Below, in pieces: positions 40,450-47,098 of a stretch of 64,000 nt of DNA (position 1 is the first letter of the stretch; each line of letters starts with the position of its first letter). Source of the stretch: Hydractinia symbiolongicarpus (Eukaryota; Cnidaria; Hydrozoa; Anthoathecata; Hydractiniidae); the NCBI RefSeq assembly GCF_029227915.1, contig NC_079887.1, positions 5,518,001 through 5,582,000 of the forward strand. The letters are read 5' to 3'. Under the pieces are notes generated by a model that saw only the letters and a list, made by a program, of their open reading frames with translations, was not told the origin of the DNA and did no database searches. The position numbers were made by a program, and so were the translations under genes.

Positions 40450-41049
40450 ATGGACTACATGAAAGATCCTCACACGGCACTATTCGTCGGTCCCACGGGC
40501 TGCGGAAAATCTAAACGCGTAGTAACGCTACTAGAGAGTGAATACTTTGATCACTTCGATTTCATTGTGATTATATGTCCAACATTAAGATGGAACAAGA
40601 CATATATGTGTCGAAAATGGTTTTGGAACGACAGATATGTGATTCTAATTGAGCCCAGAGGTATGTTATATGAATGGATTCAAAAGATGACGGATTTCTG
40701 TGCCGGATACAAAACATTATTCCTGATCGACGATATAATCGCAGATGAGAAACTGGACAAAAAGAGACAACCACTGCTGGAGCTGGCCATCAGTGGTCGG
40801 CATCGAAACCACACCATGTGGCTACTCACGCAATCATACACCGCGATACCGAAGAACTTACGAAGGCAGGCGAAAATGTTATATGTGTGGTATCCGAAGG
40901 ACAGGCAAGATCTCGCAACTATTCATGAAGAGAATGATGTCATTGAATCACGGTCAGAGATCCAGAAGGTTAAGGAAAGGCTAAAAGATGGCAAATACAC
41001 ACATTTAGTCATGAGAATGGAACATCCAAGAACTTATGTGATTTGCTAG
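40450..41049 (+). CDS. ATP: FtsK/HerA (A32-like) genome-packaging ATPase (199 aa)
   Basis: This is a P-loop ATPase of the poxvirus A32-like packaging class, expected to pump DNA into the capsid. Walker A is GPTGCGKS (residues 14-21). Walker B is TLFLIDD (89-95). A sensor-like segment SGRHRNHTMWLLTQSY follows (115-130), and LRRQAK provides the likely arginine finger. At about 200 aa it is the minimal form usual for Polintons. I chose the ATG at 40450, 1 nt after the capsid gene stop. An in-frame upstream ATG at 40423 would add nine residues overlapping the capsid gene and looks less natural. A strong hairpin follows the gene. Confidence 0.93.
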   Translation: MDYMKDPHTALFVGPTGCGKSKRVVTLLESEYFDHFDFIVIICPTLRWNKTYMCRKWFWNDRYVILIEPRGMLYEWIQKMTDFCAGYKTLFLIDDIIADEKLDKKRQPLLELAISGRHRNHTMWLLTQSYTAIPKNLRRQAKMLYVWYPKDRQDLATIHEENDVIESRSEIQKVKERLKDGKYTHLVMRMEHPRTYVIC

Positions 41050-41061
41050 ATTAGACGTTTT

Positions 41062-41090
41062 TTTTTGTTACAAGACTCTTGTAACAAAAA
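41062..41090 (+). terminator. 13-bp perfect hairpin after the ATPase gene
   Basis: TTTTTGTTACAAG and CTTGTAACAAAAA form a perfect 13-bp stem with an ACT loop, starting 13 nt after the ATPase stop. The core GTTAC/GTAAC recurs in the hairpins at 47075 and 47844, and a related one lies at 43064. A 3'-end processing or termination signal is likely. Confidence 0.65.
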
Positions 41091-41105
41091 GTAACAGATC
41101 TATAG

Positions 41106-41196
41106 ACTCCTATCAGACTCCTATAATACTCCTATAATACTCCTATAATACTCCTATAAGACTATCCTGTAATACTCCTATAGACTACTATAGGAC
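41106..41196 (+). repeat. 11-bp tandem repeat (ACTCCTATAAT) before the 205-aa gene
   Basis: Five contiguous 11-bp units (ACTCCTATCAG, three ACTCCTATAAT, ACTCCTATAAG) occupy 41106-41160. Degenerate copies run to 41196, 1 nt before the next ATG. Each unit has a CCTATAAT core resembling a TATA element, so it may be a promoter array for the 41198 gene. A neutral minisatellite is the alternative. Confidence 0.75.
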
Positions 41197-41197
41197 C

Positions 41198-41815
41198 ATG
41201 ATAGAATATATCAATTTCATAATACTAGTACTAATACTAGTAGTAGTACTTAGTTTTTGCTTTTTTTGTGTTAAAAAATACCTATCGCTATTGAAAATGG
41301 CTGAAACTGCAATTGACAACTTAATTTTTATTAAGGGTCCTACACCCGATGATGGCAAGAGGCAAAAATTGCTCGAGTGTGTGTTAACCGGAAATAGCAA
41401 GCTATACCTGGGTAAAATGTATACGGACGAGCAAATTCAAAAGCTCAAAGATGAAGAGGTAAAGAAACTCTTTAGTATCTATGAAGCTAAACTATCAGGT
41501 CAAATGGTGAAGTCTTTGGGGCAATCAATCATTCACATGTATTCCATGGGGGCCTGTACAGTCTTAGGAATAAACAATCAAGATGCATTGAGAGATGACC
41601 TGGAGAATGACCCATTCCTAAACTCCGCCCTTCAAAGGTTCACGTGCGATTTGTATTATAGATTCGGCTCATTCTTATCACCAATCAGTGTGGGTCTAAT
41701 TACAGGTAGGCATTATATCGCTGGAAGAAATTTAAACGCAAATAATAATATAGATATAGATAATAAAGATGTCAGAGGAACAGACTCCTATTCAGGTGAC
41801 AACAAAGAACCCTAA
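41198..41815 (+). CDS. Conserved Polinton membrane-anchored protein, function unknown (205 aa)
   Basis: The N-terminus has a strong hydrophobic anchor (residues 5-27, INFIILVLILVVVLSFCFF) followed by KKYL. The conserved body begins near MAETAIDN (residue 34), which is also an alternative start at 41297 lacking the anchor. The body includes LYLGKMYTDEQIQKLKDEE, YEAKLSGQMVKSLGQSII, MYSMGACTVLGINNQ and the compact segment FTCDLYYRFGSFLSPISVGL, which I recall as conserved across invertebrate Polintons. The C-terminus is an Asn/Asp-rich tail that overlaps the next gene by 47 nt. The overlap and the position in the capsid block imply a virion-related role, which is inferred. Confidence 0.8.
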   Translation: MIEYINFIILVLILVVVLSFCFFCVKKYLSLLKMAETAIDNLIFIKGPTPDDGKRQKLLECVLTGNSKLYLGKMYTDEQIQKLKDEEVKKLFSIYEAKLSGQMVKSLGQSIIHMYSMGACTVLGINNQDALRDDLENDPFLNSALQRFTCDLYYRFGSFLSPISVGLITGRHYIAGRNLNANNNIDIDNKDVRGTDSYSGDNKEP

Positions 41816-42185
41816 AAAGGTTGAATCTGGTAAGAGGTTGGCGGAATACAACCGTAAAAAGAGGGAGGAATATAAAAAATGGCTCATGGCACAGAATCAA
41901 GCACAGCCTACGCCTCAAGCACAAACACAGCCGACGCCTCAAGCACAAACACAGCCCGAAGATTCAAATGATATTGTAATAGATGTGGATTCTATGACCG
42001 AAGGCCCTAAACCAGATGGAGGGCCCATGAACTACACCATAATGGGGGGAGGAGTGATAGTACTAGTCTTAATTGGTGCTTATTTCGTGTATAAAAATAA
42101 GGACAAAAATATTAAGGTGAAGGGTACCCCACTACCCTCCGATCCTAAAAAAACCGTGAGAATAAGTAAACTTGAAATGGAATAA
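41769..42185 (+). CDS. Single-pass membrane protein with basic N-terminus (138 aa)
   Basis: The gene starts inside the preceding gene. The N-terminal 40 residues are highly basic (KNPKKVESGKRLAEYNRKKR). A Pro/Gln-rich linker follows with a tandem TPQAQTQ pair, mirrored as a direct repeat in the DNA near 41910-41955. Then come an acidic stretch (SNDIVIDVDSM) and one membrane segment at about residues 90-108 (YTIMGGGVIVLVLIGAYFVY), ending in a basic tail. I recall the KKVE.GKRLAE.N+KKRE type of N-terminus from other Polintons. The basic segment could contact packaged DNA, with the membrane helix anchoring it; this is speculative. No enzyme motif is present. Confidence 0.75.
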   Translation: MSEEQTPIQVTTKNPKKVESGKRLAEYNRKKREEYKKWLMAQNQAQPTPQAQTQPTPQAQTQPEDSNDIVIDVDSMTEGPKPDGGPMNYTIMGGGVIVLVLIGAYFVYKNKDKNIKVKGTPLPSDPKKTVRISKLEME

Positions 42186-42189
42186 AGGG

Positions 42190-42207
42190 ATAATATCGCG
42201 ATATTAT
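42190..42207. promoter_or_regulatory. 18-bp perfect palindrome ATAATATCGCGATATTAT
   Basis: A perfect 9+9 palindrome with no loop lies in the 41-bp gap between the 138-aa and 75-aa genes, 19 nt before the next ATG. It could be a dimeric protein-binding site or part of the start-proximal promoter (AGTATATAAACATG follows). Confidence 0.6.
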
Positions 42208-42226
42208 AATCTCGAAGTATATAAAC

Positions 42227-42454
42227 ATGGATAAGAAAAGTATAGTCAACGATATTTATAAGGCATCGGTCGTATGCGTTTTCGCTGTAGGCTATTCAAT
42301 GCTCGGGAAAAAGGTATTAAAAATGACACCACCCTCAATTCAGAAGTTTGACCTGGAAGATACCGGAAAGCTTGTAGCCATAGTCGCTGCAAGTGAAATG
42401 ACAAGAGAATATCTAGTTAAGCAGAAAATTATACCCGAAACTATAAATATATAA
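42227..42454 (+). CDS. Small hydrophobic Polinton protein (75 aa)
   Basis: This short protein has one probable membrane segment (residues 13-28, ASVVCVFAVGYSMLGKK) and a second moderately hydrophobic helix (KLVAIVAASEMTREYL). The middle carries PPSIQKFDLEDTGKL. It is preceded by AGTATATAAACATG, which matches the AGTATATTAAACATG before the 141-aa gene, so both may share a promoter type. Its stop overlaps the start of the next small ORF (TAATG). I recall small proteins of this general form in Polintons but know no function. A membrane or virion role is inferred. Confidence 0.7.
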   Translation: MDKKSIVNDIYKASVVCVFAVGYSMLGKKVLKMTPPSIQKFDLEDTGKLVAIVAASEMTREYLVKQKIIPETINI

Positions 42455-42585
42455 TGTTGCGAATACTGGAATGGTTGGTCTGGGTTTTATATCGACGTAA
42501 GAAAGTTGAGAGTATTTTACCCAAGGTGGAATACACGGAGGTGGATACGGATGTCATAGACTCTGAAGCTATCGTATTAAAATAA
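42454..42585 (+). CDS. Very small ORF, hydrophobic N-terminus and acidic tail (43 aa)
   Basis: The ATG overlaps the stop of the 75-aa gene as TAATG, and the ORF ends 34 nt before the next gene. The product starts MLRILEWLVWVLYRRKK, an aromatic-rich hydrophobic helix followed by a basic cluster, then an acidic tail (EYTEVDTDVIDSEAIV). The tight coupling with both neighbours and the clear membrane-helix/basic-stop/acidic pattern argue for a real gene despite its size. The function is unknown; a small membrane or virion-associated protein is the simplest reading. Confidence 0.5.
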   Translation: MLRILEWLVWVLYRRKKVESILPKVEYTEVDTDVIDSEAIVLK

Positions 42586-42619
42586 CGCCACTAAAATATA
42601 CTGTAGTAGTATATTAAAC

Positions 42620-43045
42620 ATGGCTTCAATTGCAATGATGTTGGGAGGTGCCTTCGCGAACGCTTTGGCTTTCACCGGATCAAGCTACCTCTTTTCAAGT
42701 TTATCCAAGGATAGGATAGATAAGGAACGGAAGCGGCATGATCTGGCCATAGAACAGCTGCAAAAGGCTCAGGTTATATGGCAACGTAAAAGACAAGAGA
42801 GGGTGGACTTTATCAATAAGCAGCTCAGACTTGAGAAGAAGGCCGAGGGTAAATTCACAGAGCTGGATGACGCGATGCGCGAATATAAAAAAGTTTTTGG
42901 AGGATCAACTCTCACAGATATTCCGCGCGAACCCGTATTGAGCGACTTTTATACACCCGCCAATGGCCAGCATGAACGGGAATTGGCATTTATCGCACTA
43001 AGCATGATCGGAGTCGGGGGTGCCGTGTGGTATTTCGAAAAATAG
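42620..43045 (+). CDS. Conserved Polinton two-helix membrane protein (141 aa)
   Basis: The N-terminal hydrophobic segment (residues 1-25, MMLGGAFANALAFTGSSYLF) is followed by a long charged helix (RIDKERKRHDLAIEQLQKAQ and on to about residue 80). Then come a conserved REPVLSDFYTP patch near residue 105 and a C-terminal hydrophobic segment (FIALSMIGVGGAVWYF). The hydrophobic-helical-hydrophobic layout and the SDFYTP block match proteins I recall from other Polintons; no activity is known to me. It is the last gene of the rightward capsid block and faces the 424-aa gene with a shared hairpin between them. A virion-internal or membrane role is inferred. Confidence 0.8.
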   Translation: MASIAMMLGGAFANALAFTGSSYLFSSLSKDRIDKERKRHDLAIEQLQKAQVIWQRKRQERVDFINKQLRLEKKAEGKFTELDDAMREYKKVFGGSTLTDIPREPVLSDFYTPANGQHERELAFIALSMIGVGGAVWYFEK

Positions 43046-43063
43046 TACGCGTGGTACTACTAC

Positions 43064-43088
43064 TATGTTACATGTGTCATGTAACATA
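43064..43088. terminator. 11-bp perfect hairpin between convergent genes
   Basis: TATGTTACATG and CATGTAACATA form an 11-bp stem with a TGT loop, midway between the stops at 43045 and 43103. It would serve transcripts from both strands. A smaller TAGTAC-GCGTG-GTACTA hairpin starts at the stop codon of the rightward gene. Confidence 0.65.
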
Positions 43089-43102
43089 TATTACAGATTA
43101 CA

Positions 43103-44377
43103 CTAACGCTTTGTAACCATGTAGGTGTATATCAGACCTCCGATTCCAACTATCAAAGCCCAAAGGTTTTGACTCAACCAACCAACGGCTTCCTTTGCTC
43201 TATTTAGGATCCACGATACGATGGATCCAATTATACCAGGTAGTGATGCGGCTGCGGCACTAGCTAATCTACCCAGGAGAGATCCTAGTGCGCTCAGCTT
43301 GTTCTTTATCCATTCCCTCGCACCACCTTCGGTTTTTTCATGATTTTTTGTATTACCGGTGGATGACCCCCCACCTCCGGGCGTCAAAGTTTCAACCAAA
43401 AGTCCGATAACCATCCCGAATGCCGTTAGTACACTGACAACGGTGATACCCTGCTCACGGAATAGCGTTCGTATCTTTTCACCCAATGTAGTTTCTTTGT
43501 CAAGTACTTTGGTAATCGTCTCCCTGATGCTTTTTATTTGACTGTTAAGTTTACCTTTGAGAATATCGATAATCTCTTGCCGGCGTTTCAACTCATTTTG
43601 CAAACCTTCCAACCTTTCTTTCGCTTCATTTTGTTGTTCCTCGGTCATATTTGGTGTGTTTTCCATCTCTTCCAACTTGTTTTTTTCTCTGTCAATATGC
43701 TGTTCGAGCTGAACCTTTTTTGCAACTTCATCCTGAAGACTTCCTCTTATGTTTCTCAATGATCTATCCAATCCTAGCAATTCACGCATAGGATATTCAA
43801 ATAGATCACCGGTCTGGGTTGCTTCATGGTCTACAGATTGTTTGACCAATGAAATTAAATCTTCCGTACTGTTTACCACATCCCCGGATATAGCTTCTAA
43901 TTCTACATCACTTGCTGTTGTTATTTTAGATGACGAGGGTAATTCTTCTTGTATTTTGTTTAGCTTAGCAGCTTGTCGGGCTGTAATCTTACCTTTTGGT
44001 ATGTCAAAGCCTAAATTACGCAGCCTTCTCTTGCCTAATATATCTGATATAGTACCGGTGGCCCTTAGTCTTCGATTGTTTGTCAAAGGTTCGTTTTTAT
44101 CTCTGTAGTATAATTCACCATCCTTAATTTCAAAAAGGTCTGTATGTAGCACCTCAGGTTTTGACAGGGATCCTTCAGATAATCTATCATACAACACATC
44201 AACCATTTCCCGCAAAACTCTGGTACGTTGAGTGGAGCCTCCTCCGAATGATGTCTCCTCATCAGGTGTGTGTATCTGCACACGCGTGCGCTCCCTCGGT
44301 ACCAGAGGTGTGGAGTCATCGGTACCCTCGTCGGGTTGACCATGGTCACCAAACGGATCAATATCAATGTCCGCCAT
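43103..44377 (-). CDS. Coiled-coil protein with C-terminal hydrophobic segments (424 aa)
   Basis: This leftward gene is divergent from the 161-aa gene. Its N-terminal region is acidic and unstructured-looking (DIDIDPFGDHGQPDEGTDD). Around residues 95-140 is a segment with GTISDILGKRRLRNLGFDIP. A strong coiled coil spans about 205-290 (VQLEQHIDREKNKLEEME, ERLEGLQNELKRRQEII). Three hydrophobic stretches follow: 309-331 (GITVVSVLTAFGMVIGLLVE, then a PGGGG hinge), an amphipathic region at 363-391 and a terminal segment at 404-420 ending in TYMVTKR. I recall the LFREQGI and KNKLSALGSLLGR parts as well conserved in cnidarian Polintons. The arrangement resembles a membrane-active or membrane-anchored virion protein, but no function is known. 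Confidence 0.8.
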   Translation of the reverse strand: MADIDIDPFGDHGQPDEGTDDSTPLVPRERTRVQIHTPDEETSFGGGSTQRTRVLREMVDVLYDRLSEGSLSKPEVLHTDLFEIKDGELYYRDKNEPLTNNRRLRATGTISDILGKRRLRNLGFDIPKGKITARQAAKLNKIQEELPSSSKITTASDVELEAISGDVVNSTEDLISLVKQSVDHEATQTGDLFEYPMRELLGLDRSLRNIRGSLQDEVAKKVQLEQHIDREKNKLEEMENTPNMTEEQQNEAKERLEGLQNELKRRQEIIDILKGKLNSQIKSIRETITKVLDKETTLGEKIRTLFREQGITVVSVLTAFGMVIGLLVETLTPGGGGSSTGNTKNHEKTEGGAREWIKNKLSALGSLLGRLASAAAASLPGIIGSIVSWILNRAKEAVGWLSQNLWALIVGIGGLIYTYMVTKR

Positions 44378-44407
44378 TATTTTATTTATTTAGAGGATAG
44401 TTTTTTC

Positions 44408-44418
44408 CTAATATAATA
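44408..44418 (+). promoter_or_regulatory. AT-rich start-proximal element CTAATATAATA
   Basis: This is an identical 11-mer to the one abutting the minor capsid start. It ends 3 nt before the ATG at 44422, in the 44-bp divergent region with the 424-aa gene. The leftward side of this region has AATAAATAAAATA before its ATG, close to the AATAAATAAAAC before the integrase ATG. Confidence 0.5.
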
Positions 44419-44421
44419 GAA

Positions 44422-44907
44422 ATGGCAGAGAGTTCTAGTACCAGAGAAGAAGTGTTTAAAACGGATATATCCAATTCCCAACTTGAGGAGCTGGTGAAAT
44501 TACGAGGTAAGTTCCAAGACAGGACACACGAACACGGAGGATCTCTGATCATATGGTCGATTCTGGAGGGATTATCCGGAAACGCAGCAATTACCGGCTC
44601 GATAGCGACCGCGGTGACCATTATTAGAAATTTGGGCGGTACCCATGGAAATTACATGCGTAATTCAGGTATGTGTCTATTGGGCTCGGCTTCCTATGCT
44701 GTTACCACCCAATATGTTAGGACATATCGGGAGAAACTTATCAAATTAAGAGCCGCATATCGCGTTGTACAAAATGCCATCGATGTTTTCGATAAAACGC
44801 TACTCTGGCACACTCGGATCTGTAGAGCCGATTTTGAGAATTTGTGTGATACGTATCATAGAACTCTCAAGGATCTGGATAAACTGGATATAGGTTATTT
44901 AGAGTAA
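44422..44907 (+). CDS. Membrane-hairpin protein, first of a related pair (161 aa)
   Basis: This protein shares its plan with its downstream neighbour: a short N-terminal leader, the matched segment ISNSQLEELVKLRGKF (versus VNSQLGELRKLRDKF), a central Gly/Ala/Ser-rich hydrophobic region (about residues 45-92, NAAITGSIATAVTII and GMCLLGSASYAVTT), then YREKLIKLRAAYRVVQNAIDVF (versus YRSKLDKVMKLYDVATSAIAVF). The two hydrophobic arms around a short loop look like a membrane hairpin. It is shorter than its partner and its hydrophobic segment is less regular, so it may be the diverged copy. The function is unknown; a membrane-active or virion role is possible. Confidence 0.78.
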   Translation: MAESSSTREEVFKTDISNSQLEELVKLRGKFQDRTHEHGGSLIIWSILEGLSGNAAITGSIATAVTIIRNLGGTHGNYMRNSGMCLLGSASYAVTTQYVRTYREKLIKLRAAYRVVQNAIDVFDKTLLWHTRICRADFENLCDTYHRTLKDLDKLDIGYLE

Positions 44908-44934
44908 AGTTTTTTTCTTTGTAGTAACCACACA

Positions 44935-45522
44935 ATGGCAGAGATTTATCCGAAGCTACCCACGGCTCCCGAGTATTCGAGCGAGCAGGACAAGTTTAAT
45001 ACTAATACTGTGAACTCTCAACTTGGGGAGCTTAGAAAATTACGCGATAAGTTCAATACAAAATATGATAAATATAACAAAACGCTACACAGACTGGTGT
45101 TTTTAAATGCCAGCGCCACGGCCCTAACCGTCGCTTCGGGCATAGGTTCTGTGGCAACCGGTGCTACGCTCATCGGAATCCCCGCTTCCGTCGGATTGGG
45201 AGCCGTAGCACTGTCGGGAACCATTTTCACGGGTTCCGTCATGGCTCTGATTAAAAGATATCGGAGCAAACTTGACAAGGTCATGAAATTATATGATGTT
45301 GCGACGTCCGCCATCGCCGTGTTTGAAAACTCCGTCTCGCGGGCTCTGAATAATGACGACATTAGTCACATTGAATTTCAAACCCTGAGCGGTATATACT
45401 ACGAAGCTCTGGACAAGATGACGAAAACCGACAGAAAGATGGAGAGCGAAACTCGCAACCAGTTTGAAAAAAGTATAATGGACGAGGTTCAAAGCCTCAG
45501 AAGGACCGTAAATCAAGGTTAG
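44935..45522 (+). CDS. Membrane-hairpin protein, second of a related pair (195 aa)
   Basis: The N-terminus is proline-rich (YPKLPTAPEYSSEQ). The paired motif NTVNSQLGELRKLRDKFN is followed by a polar helix, a long Gly/Ala-rich hydrophobic region at about residues 58-103 (ATALTVASGIGSVATGATLI, GIPASVGLGAVALSGTIF), then a basic loop and two polar helices (VFENSVSRALNNDDISHIEF). I recall the YP.LP.AP leader and the glycine-rich hairpin from widely distributed invertebrate Polinton proteins. It follows its paralogue by only 27 nt, so the two are probably expressed together. The hydrophobic hairpin suggests insertion into a membrane, but no activity can be assigned. Confidence 0.82.
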   Translation: MAEIYPKLPTAPEYSSEQDKFNTNTVNSQLGELRKLRDKFNTKYDKYNKTLHRLVFLNASATALTVASGIGSVATGATLIGIPASVGLGAVALSGTIFTGSVMALIKRYRSKLDKVMKLYDVATSAIAVFENSVSRALNNDDISHIEFQTLSGIYYEALDKMTKTDRKMESETRNQFEKSIMDEVQSLRRTVNQG

Positions 45523-45591
45523 TGATGTGCGCATGTACGCCGCTCGCATATTTCGTGTGCTATTTGAAAAATTAATATGTAAGGCGGTTTG

Positions 45592-45607
45592 TGACATTAT
45601 GTGGCGC
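45592..45607 (+). repeat. 16-bp inverted copy of the 3' end of the 116-aa gene
   Basis: TGACATTATGTGGCGC here is the exact reverse complement of 36708-36723, which encodes the last codons of the leftmost gene. In both places it is followed (reading in gene direction) by ATCATCTTTAC and a hairpin with an ATCTTTAC/GTAAAGAT stem, although the intervening sequence differs. It may be the remnant of a duplicated gene end, or a shared 3'-end signal. Confidence 0.6.
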
Positions 45608-45665
45608 GATCGTCCCGAGCCATAGCGGCCCTATCTGCCGACCGCCCTGTGCGATCCCCGGCATC

Positions 45666-45690
45666 ATCTTTACCAGAAACAGGTAAAGAT
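45666..45690. terminator. 9-bp perfect hairpin between convergent genes
   Basis: ATCTTTACC and GGTAAAGAT pair around the loop AGAAACA, followed by CTTTTTATG. It lies between the rightward 195-aa gene (stop at 45522) and the leftward integrase (stop side at 45715), so it can act on both strands. The stem and loop are nearly the same as at 36661-36685. Confidence 0.65.
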
Positions 45691-45714
45691 ACTTTTTATG
45701 TATCGCCCCCCTTT

Positions 45715-46698
45715 TCACCAACCTTGCACATAATCAGGAGGTAAATCTGTATCTTCAGGTATTAACATCAATTCCTCTTTTACAAAAGCCCGTCCGGGTC
45801 CGTCTTGAACATAGTACATTACACGGTTACCAGGTTGCGCTATTACCTCACGCAATCTATATGTGTTTTTCGACCATATTCTATCGGTTGCCCGTCTCCG
45901 CCCATCATCATGCTCTTCACCAGGTTGTAGTAGATATCTATACAGGCCATCTTTTGGTAATTCTACTTCAGGTGGATAATTCTCTCGTTTAGCAAGAGGC
46001 ACCTCTTTCATTATAATAGCATCTTTTGGTTTCATACCAATCATCTGCGTCTTTGTATCGTTTAGCCTATCAATCAGTTTATACAGATGCTTAACCCATG
46101 TAGATGATACCTTTTCCGAATCATTCAGTTCTTGAGCATCTTGTATTTTGAATAAATTTTCCGCAAGTATCTTGTTCAACGCCTTAACAAAAGCTGTGTG
46201 CGTATGCTTATATTTTGTAGTCGCCCTTTTAATTTCAACCTTATGCTTCTCCAACAGCTTTGTCACATCTGCTTTAAATTCTGAACCGTTATCACATTGG
46301 AAAGTTTTCGGATAAGTTAATGGTCCGGCCTTGTAGATGTCCTCAATCATAGCGGCAACCTCTTTGGCTTTCTTAGTCCTCAAAGGTCGGGCTACCTTGT
46401 ATCTGGAAGCAGCATCGATTCCCGACAAAATGTACTTATATTTATTACCATACAGTATGTCACCGGGCATGTACAATAAATCGAATTGATGTAAATCATT
46501 AGGGGTGGTAACTTCATAATGTGGTCTTTCAACATGTTTTGGGGCGGGTAAATGTACTTGCCAAAATGCTTGCTTTGATAGCCACTTCTTAATCTCCTTT
46601 AGCTTGAAACCGAATCCTCTTAAATTCTGAACAGCCTTTTGTCCTTTCCATAAATTTTGAGGTTGATAGTAAGTCTCTTGAAGTTTAGAGTTTGACAT
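45715..46698 (-). CDS. INT: Retroviral-type integrase with E-to-K change at the catalytic glutamate (327 aa)
   Basis: This is the Polinton integrase (rve core), which should process the TIR ends and join them to target DNA. The order is an N-terminal helical region, then the core with first Asp D73 (HQFDLLYM), IDAASRYKVARPL, second Asp D136 (FQCDNGSEF), then KHTHTAFVKALNK, and a C-terminal IWSKNTYRL and DGPGRAFVKEELMLIP region that looks SH3-like. In a DD35E core the third acid should sit 36 residues after D136. That position is K172 (codon at 46183-46185, minus strand AAG), one base from a glutamate codon. No other acidic residue stands at that spacing. The ORF is otherwise full length. It shares a 92-bp divergent region with the 89-aa gene. 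The enzyme is predicted to be inactive unless a helper acts in trans. Confidence 0.93.
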   Translation of the reverse strand: MSNSKLQETYYQPQNLWKGQKAVQNLRGFGFKLKEIKKWLSKQAFWQVHLPAPKHVERPHYEVTTPNDLHQFDLLYMPGDILYGNKYKYILSGIDAASRYKVARPLRTKKAKEVAAMIEDIYKAGPLTYPKTFQCDNGSEFKADVTKLLEKHKVEIKRATTKYKHTHTAFVKALNKILAENLFKIQDAQELNDSEKVSSTWVKHLYKLIDRLNDTKTQMIGMKPKDAIIMKEVPLAKRENYPPEVELPKDGLYRYLLQPGEEHDDGRRRATDRIWSKNTYRLREVIAQPGNRVMYYVQDGPGRAFVKEELMLIPEDTDLPPDYVQGW

Positions 46699-46745
46699 GT
46701 TTTATTTATTCACACCTTTATTTATCTCCTTTTTGTTATGATGTG

Positions 46746-46766
46746 TTACGATAAAAGTGCTTAAAG
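46746..46766 (+). promoter_or_regulatory. ACGAT-TAAAA-CTTAAAG module before the 89-aa gene
   Basis: ACGATAAAAGTGCTTAAAG lies 24 nt before the ATG. It is a diverged version of the ACGATTTATAAAAnnnnCTTAAAG module before the RING and polymerase genes, where CTTAAAG is 28 nt from the ATG. It may be the common promoter of the non-structural genes. Confidence 0.5.
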
Positions 46767-46790
46767 TTTTTATATTTATTATATATTAAG

Positions 46791-47060
46791 ATGTCAGACA
46801 TGGATACCACACCAGATTATAAATTGATGAAACTGAGAGAGTTGCGAGAGGTTGCTAAATCCCGCGGAATTAAGTATATCGTGGGTATGAGAAAGGCTAA
46901 ACTGGTTGAGGTGATTGAGAAGAATGATCTCGACCCATCCTACACCATCGATCTGGATACCAAGAAGGAATGGTATGGATACTGTTCAAGGTGGAGGTCG
47001 AAAAACAGGGAGGCATATCTAAAAGCTCAAAAACGTTATAACGAAAAAAGATCCAAGTGA
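46791..47060 (+). CDS. Small SAP/Rho-N-like basic protein (89 aa)
   Basis: Residues 11-46 form a SAP/Rho-N-like helix-turn-helix type domain (YKLMKLRELREVAKSRGIKY followed by GMRKAKLVEVIEKND), a fold that commonly binds nucleic acid. The same type of domain begins the next two genes. The C-terminal part (WYGYCSRWRSKNREAYLKAQ, then KRYNEKRSK) is strongly basic and aromatic, as in DNA-binding tails. It has no membrane segment. It is divergent from the integrase, which suggests coordinate control. A DNA-binding accessory role in replication or regulation is the likely job, but there is no direct evidence. A perfect hairpin follows the stop. Confidence 0.8.
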   Translation: MSDMDTTPDYKLMKLRELREVAKSRGIKYIVGMRKAKLVEVIEKNDLDPSYTIDLDTKKEWYGYCSRWRSKNREAYLKAQKRYNEKRSK

Positions 47061-47074
47061 TTGAACAACCCTTT

Positions 47075-47098
47075 TTTGTTACTCAAACGAGTAACAAA
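47075..47098 (+). terminator. 10-bp perfect hairpin after the 89-aa gene
   Basis: TTTGTTACTC and GAGTAACAAA pair around an AAAC loop, 15 nt after the stop, preceded by a T run. It shares the TTTGTTAC/GTAACAAA core with the hairpins at 41062 and 47844. The trailing GTAACAAATG also starts the duplicated block that carries the next promoter. Confidence 0.65.
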
